A stretch of DNA of 6,587 nucleotides, taken from NCBI GenBank assembly GCA_947177675.1, contig CAMWVK010000093.1:1-6587 (forward strand). The letters run 5' to 3'. Position numbers and translations under genes: made by a program. This document shows positions 1 through 6,587 of this stretch, one piece after another. The notes under the pieces are model-generated. The model searched no databases. It was not told the DNA's origin and was given only the letters and a program-made list of their open reading frames with translations. Source of the DNA: an uncultured Mucispirillum sp. GTDB taxonomy: Bacteria > Chrysiogenota > Deferribacteres > Deferribacterales > Mucispirillaceae. Each line of letters opens with the position of its first letter. The first letter of the stretch is position 1.

Positions 1-182
1 CTATTACAGCTTAAACAGTTAAACATATATGATTTATCAGTATATAAGTTTCTTCTCTCGCTTTCGCTCACTCTGGAAGACACAATTGAAGTTGGACTTA
101 CACAAAAATTTTAAACTAAACCACTGCAATTAATTCTATTTTCTGTAAAGGTGTAAGTCCACTTTTTGCCTGTATTCAGAAA
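1..182. repeat. Direct repeat, copy 1 of an intergenic element
   Basis: Positions 1-160 align without gaps to 231-390, with 9 mismatches by hand count (about 94% identity). The match resumes after an 11-nt length difference and ends near 182 with the shared segment tgtattcagaaa. The repeat contains the shared block ctttcgctcactctggaag. It also contains an 11-bp inverted repeat, 93-103 against 151-161 (tggacttacac / gtgtaagtcca), followed on the plus strand by a short T-run. The start may lie left of the window. I do not recognise the family. It could be an interspersed repeat, a remnant of a mobile element, or a duplicated terminator-like region. Confidence 0.85.
93..161. other. Potential stem-loop inside repeat copy 1
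   Basis: The arms tggacttacac (93-103) and gtgtaagtcca (151-161) are perfectly complementary over 11 bp and enclose a 47-nt loop. On the plus strand the right arm is followed by ctttttg. It could therefore act as a weak intrinsic terminator for a plus-strand gene arriving from the left, although the long loop argues against efficient termination. It could equally be an end-repeat of a small mobile element. Confidence 0.35.
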
Positions 183-230
183 TATTCTAATCATTTGCGA
201 AGAATAGATAAAAATATAAATCTCAGTAAT

Positions 231-423
231 CTATTACAGCTTAAACATTTAAACATATATGATTTATAAGTATATAAGTCCCTTCGCTTGCTTTCGCTCA
301 CTCTGGAAGACACAATTGAAGTTGGGCTTTCACAAAAATTTTAAACTAAACCACTGCAATTAATTTTATTTTCTGTAAAGGTGTAAGTCCATTTTTTGTT
401 ACACTTTGTTATGTATTCAGAAA
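231..423. repeat. Direct repeat, copy 2 of the intergenic element
   Basis: This is the second copy, offset by 230 bp from copy 1. It starts with the same ctattacagcttaaac sequence. The mismatches to copy 1 cluster around 280-289 (just before the ctttcgctca block) and in the left arm of the inverted repeat (323-333). After the shared gtgtaagtcca the copy carries about 11 extra nucleotides before tgtattcagaaa (412-423). The inverted repeat (323-333 against 381-391) keeps 9 Watson-Crick pairs and one G-T pair and has one T-T mismatch. Confidence 0.85.
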
Positions 424-523
424 CAATAGGGATAAATAAGCCCAATGTGTTTTCTCTAGCGAGCAGTGTATGAGGTAAAAAAAAGTGACTGGAGAAAAGT
501 ATAGCGAGTCCAAAAAGTTTCAC

Positions 524-564
524 AGCTTTATTTACTTTAATACATTACTTTACTAAATAAAGCT
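524..564. repeat. A/T-rich inverted repeat beyond the atp terminator
   Basis: The arms agctttattta (524-534) and taaataaagct (554-564) are perfectly complementary over 11 bp with a 19-nt loop. The element lies just beyond the main terminator in the direction of atp transcription. No T-run follows directly on the minus strand, so it is not an obvious second terminator. It may be a backup 3' structure for read-through transcripts or simply low-complexity sequence. Confidence 0.4.
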
Positions 565-568
565 TATT

Positions 569-606
569 AAAAAAGGGATATACTATAATATATAAGTATA
601 TCCCTT
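569..606 (-). terminator. Rho-independent terminator of the atp operon
   Basis: On the minus strand a perfect 12-bp stem, aagggatatact / agtatatccctt (plus-strand arms 573-584 and 595-606), encloses a 10-nt loop. It runs into six T residues, the last four of them beyond the stem (A-run 569-574 on the plus strand). It starts about 30 bp after the atpC stop, as expected for the end of the operon. On the plus strand the stem is followed by aataattta, so termination in that direction would be weak. Confidence 0.85.
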
Positions 607-636
607 AATAATTTATACAATATTTTATAATCTATA

Positions 637-1032
637 TTATATATTCAAAGCTGTTTCACAGAATTTTAATGCAGTTTCTTTTTCCTTGCGGATTTCCTCA
701 TCAGCTATTTCACCAGCTAACTCTGCACTTAATACATCATACTCAGCTTTAATTTTTGCAGCATCAATGTCTTTTACATATACTGCTCTTTCAGTTAATA
801 CATTAACTTTGTTATCTGCTACTTCAAGAAACCCTTTAGATACTATAACCTTAAATGTTTCTTGACCTATTGCATAGGTAAGCACACATGGCACTAACTC
901 TGTGCAAAATGGGGAGTGGTCAGGATATAAACCAAATGCACCGCCTGCTCCAAAAGCAAAAACATTATCTACATCTGACGATACAAGTAACTTTTCAGGT
1001 GAAACAAGTTCAAGAAACAATTTATCAGCCAT
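637..1032 (-). CDS. atpC: ATP synthase F1 subunit epsilon
   Basis: This is the epsilon subunit of the F1 central stalk. It binds gamma, contacts the c-ring, and in many bacteria restrains ATP hydrolysis through its C-terminal helices. The protein has 131 residues, a normal length. The N-terminal beta-sandwich (about 1-85) includes GAFGLYPDHSPF (31-42), matching the family pattern G-x-F-G-x-x-P-x-H, and SKGFLEVADNKVNVL (65-79). The two-helix C-terminal domain spans about 88-131. The segment DIDAAKI (88-94) sits where some bacterial epsilons carry the ATP-binding motif I/L-D-x-x-R-A, and here the R and A are replaced by K and I. There are three cysteines (43, 49, 125), and C49 occupies a position that is usually glycine (PCV for PGV). 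The ATG start lies 2 nt after the atpD stop. Its SD (aagga, 1041-1045) lies inside the last atpD codons, suggesting translational coupling. It is the last gene of the operon. Confidence 0.96.
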   Translation of the reverse strand: MADKLFLELVSPEKLLVSSDVDNVFAFGAGGAFGLYPDHSPFCTELVPCVLTYAIGQETFKVIVSKGFLEVADNKVNVLTERAVYVKDIDAAKIKAEYDVLSAELAGEIADEEIRKEKETALKFCETALNI

Positions 1033-1034
1033 AA

Positions 1035-3316
<2,282 letters not shown>

Positions 3317-3322
3317 TAAAAG

Positions 3323-3335
3323 CTCCTAATCTCCT
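3323..3335 (-). promoter_or_regulatory. Tandem Shine-Dalgarno sequences before atpG
   Basis: On the minus strand the sequence AGGAGATTAGGAG precedes the atpG ATG, giving two identical AGGAG boxes. The proximal box (3323-3327) is 6 nt from the start codon, and the distal box (3331-3335) is 14 nt away. Only the proximal box is at normal distance. The distal box could be a standby ribosome-binding site or a chance small duplication. Confidence 0.55.
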
Positions 3336-3377
3336 AAAATTATCAGTGAGCATACCACAGATTACTCTGCAGTTGTT

Positions 3378-4886
3378 TTATGCAGTAAACTGTTTTTTAA
3401 ATGTTTCTAAAGCAGATTTCATTTTGTTAGTTAATTCATCAGAAATAACTTTTTTCTCTGCAATTTCTTCCAAAATACCTAAACCACTAGATTTAAGATA
3501 AGACAGATAGTCTTGCTCAAACTTTCTAACATCTTTAACTTCTATATCATCTAAGTAGCCATTGATTGCTGAAAAGATAACAGCAATTTGTTCTTCAACT
3601 GGGAATGGTTTATTTTTATTTTGTTTTAAAAGCTCCATTAAACGGCTGCCACGAATAAGCTGTTTCTGAGTAGCTGGGTCTAAATCGCTGCCAAACTGAG
3701 CAAATGCTGCCATTTCTCTGTATTGAGCAAGCTCAAGACGGAGTTTACCAGCAACTTGTTTCATTGCTTTAATTTGTGCAGAACCACCAACACGAGAAAC
3801 GGAAATACCTGCATTAACAGCTGGACGGAAACCAGAGTTAAAAAGGTCTGTTTCTAAAAATATCTGCCCATCTGTAATAGATATTACATTTGTAGGAATA
3901 TATGCAGAAACATCCCCTGCCTGTGTTTCAATAATTGGTAATGCTGTTAATGAGCCAGCACCTAAATCATCATTTAATTTAGCAGCTCTTTCCAATAATC
4001 TAGAATGTAAGTAGAATACATCACCAGGATAAGCTTCACGACCAGGAGGACGGCGAAGTAATAATGACATTTGTCTGTAAGCTGTAGCATGTTTAGATAA
4101 ATCATCATAGATTAAAAGAGCATGTTTGCCATTATCTCTAAAATATTCACCCATTGTACATCCTGCAAGAGGAGCAATAAATTGCAGTGGAGCAGGGTCA
4201 GAAGCTGTTGCTGCTACAACAATTGTATAATCCATAGCACCATGCTCTTCTAATGTTTGAACAACTTGTGCAACTGTTGAGCGTTTTTGACCTATTGCAA
4301 CATAAACACAAATCATATTCTGCCCTTTTTGGTTAATAATAGTATCAAGAGCAATTGCAGTTTTACCAGTTTGACGGTCGCCAATAATAAGCTCCCTTTG
4401 ACCTCTGCCTATAGGTATCATTGAGTCAATCGCTTTAATACCTGTTTGAACTGGTTCATGAACTGGTTTTCTTAATACAATACCAGGGGCAACTTTTTCA
4501 ATAACATCTGTTTTTTTTGCATTGATAGGACCTTTGCCGTCAATTGGCTGACCAAGGGCATTTACAACCCTGCCTACAAGTTCCTCGCCAACAGGAACAG
4601 ATGCAATTTTACCTGTGCGTTTTACAGTATCACCCTCTTTAATATCAAGGTAATCACCCATAACAACAACACCGACATTGTCTTCCTCTAAGTTCAATGT
4701 CATACCATAAATACCGCCAGGAAACTCAACTAATTCCCCAGCCATAACATTGTCAAGCCCGTAAACTTTAGCAATACCATCACCTGCGCTGATTACGGTG
4801 CCAACTTCCTCCATAGCAACCTTTTTATCAAAATCTTTGATTTGGTCGCGTATGATCTGGCTTATTTCTTCCGCTTTTATGTGCAT
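3378..4886 (-). CDS. atpA: ATP synthase F1 subunit alpha
   Basis: This is the alpha subunit of the F1 hexamer. It carries the non-catalytic nucleotide sites and supplies the arginine finger to the catalytic sites on beta. The protein is complete at 502 residues. The N-terminal beta-barrel domain spans about 25-95. Walker A GDRQTGKT is at 169-176 (K175, T176), and Walker B ALLIYDDL is at 256-263. The family signature [10 protein letters not shown] is at 355-364, directly followed by R365 in SRVGGSAQ, the expected arginine finger. The C-terminal helical domain spans about 375-502. The ATG start has an AAGGAG SD (4896-4901) with a 9-nt spacer. An out-of-frame ATG at 4892-4894 sits only 1 nt after the SD and stops after five codons, so it is not taken as a start. 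The 58-nt gap upstream contains a perfect hairpin. Confidence 0.98.
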   Translation of the reverse strand: MHIKAEEISQIIRDQIKDFDKKVAMEEVGTVISAGDGIAKVYGLDNVMAGELVEFPGGIYGMTLNLEEDNVGVVVMGDYLDIKEGDTVKRTGKIASVPVGEELVGRVVNALGQPIDGKGPINAKKTDVIEKVAPGIVLRKPVHEPVQTGIKAIDSMIPIGRGQRELIIGDRQTGKTAIALDTIINQKGQNMICVYVAIGQKRSTVAQVVQTLEEHGAMDYTIVVAATASDPAPLQFIAPLAGCTMGEYFRDNGKHALLIYDDLSKHATAYRQMSLLLRRPPGREAYPGDVFYLHSRLLERAAKLNDDLGAGSLTALPIIETQAGDVSAYIPTNVISITDGQIFLETDLFNSGFRPAVNAGISVSRVGGSAQIKAMKQVAGKLRLELAQYREMAAFAQFGSDLDPATQKQLIRGSRLMELLKQNKNKPFPVEEQIAVIFSAINGYLDDIEVKDVRKFEQDYLSYLKSSGLGILEEIAEKKVISDELTNKMKSALETFKKQFTA

Positions 4887-4915
4887 AAAGCCATGCTCCT
4901 TGAATATATTCTTTT

Positions 4916-4933
4916 ACTTATGAAACCATAAGT
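4916..4933 (-). promoter_or_regulatory. Hairpin in the atpH-atpA intergenic gap
   Basis: A perfect 7-bp stem, acttatg / cataagt, with a 4-nt loop lies between the atpH stop and the atpA SD. On the minus strand it is followed by an A-rich stretch rather than a T-run, so it is not an intrinsic terminator. Because alpha is needed in three copies per complex and delta in one, the hairpin could act in mRNA processing, stability or differential translation. That role is inferred. The structure itself is visible. Confidence 0.5.
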
Positions 4934-4944
4934 TTTAACAAATC

Positions 4945-5487
4945 TTACATTAATGAAGCTTTTAATTTGTCAAGCTGTCCTTTGATTGTTGCATCATAAA
5001 GTCTGCTTCCAAGCTTCACTTTCACGCCACCTATAACTGATGGGTCAATCTTGTCTTTTAATACAATAGTTTTGCCAGTTAAATGCTCTAACCTTTTAAC
5101 AAGTTCTTTTTTAACAGCATCACTTGCATTATCAGCAAATACTGCCTCTGCTTCAAGTTTGTTTCCAGCTTCCATGATAAACTGTTTAACAGATTTATCA
5201 ATATCAGCAAGTAATATAAGACGCTTTTTCTCAATTAAAACAGCTATAAATTTATACAGCTCATCAGATATTTTACCTGACTTTTTAAGAGCTGAAAATA
5301 CAGCAAGTTTTTCTTCATGAGATATAGTTGGGTTTTTTACCACATTAGCAAAATCACTGCTTGTGCTGCAAAGAGATGCAAGAGCAGAAAGCTCATCCCA
5401 TATTTTTGCTGCACTTGATGCATGGTTTGCATTAATGTAAGAGAAAAAAGCACCTGCGTAACGACGCGCAATAGTATTGTTACTCAC
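4945..5487 (-). CDS. atpH: ATP synthase F1 subunit delta (OSCP-like)
   Basis: This is the delta subunit, which clamps the top of the alpha3 beta3 head to the b/b' peripheral stalk. The protein is 180 residues, typical of the family. Features that match are the N-terminal ARRYAGAFF (7-15), NPTISHEEKLAVF (52-64), FIAVLIEKKRL (80-90) and the C-terminal segment 148-172, which begins DPSVIGGVKVKLG and ends ATIKGQL. It starts with GTG. An AGGGGAG SD (5494-5500) lies within the last codons of atpF, and the atpF stop codon sits between that SD and the GTG. The gap from atpF is only 3 nt, which points to coupled translation. Family identity is clear from position and motifs, although delta is the least conserved F1 subunit. 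Confidence 0.95.
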   Translation of the reverse strand: MSNNTIARRYAGAFFSYINANHASSAAKIWDELSALASLCSTSSDFANVVKNPTISHEEKLAVFSALKKSGKISDELYKFIAVLIEKKRLILLADIDKSVKQFIMEAGNKLEAEAVFADNASDAVKKELVKRLEHLTGKTIVLKDKIDPSVIGGVKVKLGSRLYDATIKGQLDKLKASLM

Positions 5488-5490
5488 CTG

Positions 5491-6033
5491 CTACTCCCCT
5501 ATATGTTTAATATATTCATCTAATATTTTAGCAGCTTTGCTGCCGCTTATTTCCTTAGTAAGTTTTTGTTCTGCCTGACTTGCAGCAAGCTCTACAGCCT
5601 CACGGTGCAGTTCTTGTATAGCACGCTCTTTTTCTGACTCTATCATATTAATGGCAAACTGTTTCATCTGTTCAACATGTTTTTTAGTATCAGCAATCAT
5701 ATTTGCTCTCTCTGATTCTGCTGCTTTTTTAGCATTTGCTTTCATTTCTTCAAGCTCTTTTTCAAGTTCTGCCATTTTAGCTTCATACTGCTTAACTTTA
5801 TCCATTGCCTCATTTTTAGCAGTTTCAGCCTCAGCAAGTGCTGCTTTAATATCTTCAGTTCTTTGGATAAGCATAGCTTTTACACGCTTAGCTGTAAGAA
5901 AATATAAAAGTGCTGCAAAAACAATAAACATTGCAACACGCCAGCCAAATGTTCTCCAATCAAGCTCACCGCCAGCAGCAAATGCAGTTAATGGAAAAGA
6001 AAGCAATGTAATTAATAAAAATGCTTTTTTCAC
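5491..6033 (-). CDS. atpF: ATP synthase Fo subunit b, with signal-peptide-like N-terminus
   Basis: This is the b subunit of the peripheral stalk, a membrane-anchored helix that reaches up to delta and holds F1 still against rotation. The protein is 180 residues. Residues 1-20 (MKKAFLLITLLSFPLTAFAA) look like a cleavable signal peptide, with a KK n-region, a hydrophobic core and an AFA-A cleavage pattern. A second hydrophobic segment at about 31-47 is the membrane anchor, followed by AKRVKAMLIQRTEDI (48-62). This is the usual b-type junction, with R58 at the conserved arginine position. Residues of about 60-160 form a charged, Ala/Glu/Lys-rich coiled coil. The GTG start is supported by a strong SD, AAGGGGGAG (6037-6045), 13 nt after the atpF' stop. 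It pairs with the b' gene upstream to form a heterodimeric stalk. Confidence 0.94.
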   Translation of the reverse strand: MKKAFLLITLLSFPLTAFAAGGELDWRTFGWRVAMFIVFAALLYFLTAKRVKAMLIQRTEDIKAALAEAETAKNEAMDKVKQYEAKMAELEKELEEMKANAKKAAESERANMIADTKKHVEQMKQFAINMIESEKERAIQELHREAVELAASQAEQKLTKEISGSKAAKILDEYIKHIGE

Positions 6034-6046
6034 CTGCTCCCCCTTA

Positions 6047-6478
6047 TTATGCTACATTACCAGAAATGGTTTTGTATATTATTTCGCTAATATCATTAAC
6101 TTCTTTTTGTAAAGCCTGTCTAGCAGCATCATAAGACTGTTTTAATTCACTACGGGAAACTTCTGATACTTTTGCAATTTCTGCTTTTGCTTCTGCAATA
6201 ATAGCTTCAGCTTCTTTTGCTGCTTCATCCTGCATTTTAATCTGATAAGCAGACATTTCCGCCCTGACAGCAAGAAGTTTTTCTTCATAAGCTTTTTTGG
6301 AATCTTCAACAGATGCAAGCCCTGAATCTGCTGTTGATTTAAGTTGTCTAATCTTTTCATCTCTGGATTCAATAGTAGTTTTTACAGGGTTAAGATATAA
6401 AAACTTAGCCATAATAATAACCACAATAAGAAGAAAAAGTTGGATAAAAAGAGTTTCATCTAAACCGATAGAAATCAT
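6047..6478 (-). CDS. atpF': ATP synthase Fo subunit b' (second b-type subunit)
   Basis: This is a second b-type stalk subunit, often called b', AtpX or AtpG2, expected to pair with AtpF. I choose ATG at 6476-6478, giving 143 residues. The longer frame starts with GTG at 6487, but that codon overlaps the AAGGAG SD (6487-6492), which is correctly spaced (8 nt) for the ATG. Residues of about 9-27 form the single membrane helix. They are followed by LNPVKTTIESRDEKI (29-43), the typical b/b' membrane-exit segment with R39. The rest is a charged coiled coil rich in Ala, Glu and Lys. There is no signal peptide. It is the first gene of the operon, and it ends in tandem stops TAATAA, 13 nt before atpF. 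Confidence 0.93.
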   Translation of the reverse strand: MISIGLDETLFIQLFLLIVVIIMAKFLYLNPVKTTIESRDEKIRQLKSTADSGLASVEDSKKAYEEKLLAVRAEMSAYQIKMQDEAAKEAEAIIAEAKAEIAKVSEVSRSELKQSYDAARQALQKEVNDISEIIYKTISGNVA

Positions 6479-6486
6479 CAGCCACA

Positions 6487-6492
6487 CTCCTT
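6487..6492 (-). promoter_or_regulatory. Ribosome binding site that fixes the atpF' start
   Basis: The minus-strand sequence AAGGAG sits 8 nt before ATG 6476-6478. Its last G is the first base of the upstream GTG codon, so the ribosome cannot use both. The SD therefore selects the ATG and removes three residues (M/V-W-L) from the longer reading frame. Confidence 0.75.
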
Positions 6493-6504
6493 ATATGATT
6501 TGAT

Positions 6505-6532
6505 AGTATATTTTGCTAATCATTACACAAAA
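6505..6532 (-). promoter_or_regulatory. Candidate sigma-70-type promoter of the atp operon
   Basis: On the minus strand, TATACT (6505-6510) is a good -10 box in an A/T-rich context. A weak -35-like hexamer, TTTTGT (6527-6532), lies 16 nt upstream. The start site would fall near 6498, leaving a leader of about 20 nt that contains the atpF' SD. The -35 match is poor. Other A/T-rich hexamers nearby could serve instead, and the operon might also receive transcription from beyond the window. Confidence 0.35.
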
Positions 6533-6587
6533 TACATTTGAAATAAAATACGCCCATACTTAAGCATAATTTTACTAACAATATACT

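Larger units (their letters stand above)
1..636. other. Gene-poor intergenic region downstream of the atp operon
   Basis: This stretch has no reading frame I can support as a gene. It is AT-rich. It contains two direct copies of an intergenic repeat (from 1 and from 231), a spacer of about 48 bp between them, a non-repeated segment from about 424 to 523, an 11-bp A/T-rich inverted repeat (524-564) and the atp operon terminator (569-606). The longest open frame, at 341-523 on the minus strand, starts with GTG, lacks an SD sequence and runs into the repeat, so I do not call it. The left edge of the window coincides with the first recognisable base of repeat copy 1, so the array may continue to the left. 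Confidence 0.7.

Noticed and set aside
450..508. ttttctc / gagaaaa inverted repeat and the twice-occurring tagcgag motif
   Set aside because: The arms are 7 bp with a 35-nt loop, and the direct repeats are 7 bp. This is expected by chance in sequence of this composition.
341..523. 60-residue minus-strand frame with a signal-peptide-like N-terminus
   Set aside because: It starts with GTG without an SD, has no in-frame ATG, overlaps a non-coding repeat, and shows no family I recognise. It is kept only as a finding about the repeat.
4877..4894. Five-codon upstream ORF overlapping the atpA start
   Set aside because: Its ATG (4892-4894) is only 1 nt after the SD, too close for efficient initiation. 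The atpA ATG at 9 nt is the better start.
5051..5320. 89-residue plus-strand frame opposite atpH
   Set aside because: It is the antisense shadow of a well-supported delta subunit, with low-complexity Ser/Leu/Ala composition.
5651..6112. 153-residue plus-strand open frame opposite atpF
   Set aside because: It is an antisense shadow created by the Ala/Glu/Lys-rich coiled-coil codons of atpF. The serine/alanine-rich translation has no recognisable domain.
6556..6567. Imperfect palindrome atacttaagcat upstream of the operon
   Set aside because: It is a 12-bp A/T-rich palindrome with one mismatched base pair and no T-run or second copy. It is too short to claim as an operator.
6516..6587. Possible C-terminal tail of an upstream minus-strand gene entering from the right edge
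   Set aside because: Two frames are open from the window edge, to a TAA at 6523-6525 and to a TAG at 6516-6518. Each is only about 20 codons with no recognisable sequence, so neither can be called. A real gene there would make the promoter region shorter.

Overview
This window is dominated by one minus-strand operon, about 5.9 kb long, for a bacterial F-type ATP synthase. Transcription runs right to left in the order atpF' (b'), atpF (b), atpH (delta), atpA (alpha), atpG (gamma), atpD (beta), atpC (epsilon). The intergenic gaps in that order are 13, 3, 58, 61, 14 and 2 nt. All seven genes look intact and near the usual family length. Each has a Shine-Dalgarno (SD) sequence a suitable distance upstream. 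A candidate promoter lies just before atpF', and a strong intrinsic terminator lies about 30 bp after atpC.

The organism is an AT-rich bacterium. Paired b and b' genes, an F1/peripheral-stalk cluster without atpB (a) and atpE (c), and the look of the alpha and beta proteins fit Deferribacterota or a Geobacter-like lineage. The low GC favours Deferribacterota, for example a Mucispirillum-type genome. This is inferred from sequence appearance only and was not checked by search.

Region by region: positions 1-568 hold no convincing gene. They contain two direct copies, about 94% identical over 160 bp, of a roughly 180-190 bp element spaced 230 bp apart, then A/T-rich inverted repeats. Positions 569-606 are the operon terminator. 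Positions 637-6478 are the seven ATP synthase genes. Positions 6479-6587 are the leader and promoter region.

Together the genes encode the F1 catalytic head (alpha3 beta3 with gamma and epsilon) and the peripheral stalk (b, b', delta). The membrane ring and the a subunit needed for proton or sodium translocation must be encoded elsewhere. I see no clear sign of a novel multi-gene system. The points most worth a second look are the duplicated intergenic element, the missing atpB/atpE, the corrected start of atpF', the signal-peptide-like N-terminus of AtpF, and a perfect hairpin between atpH and atpA.
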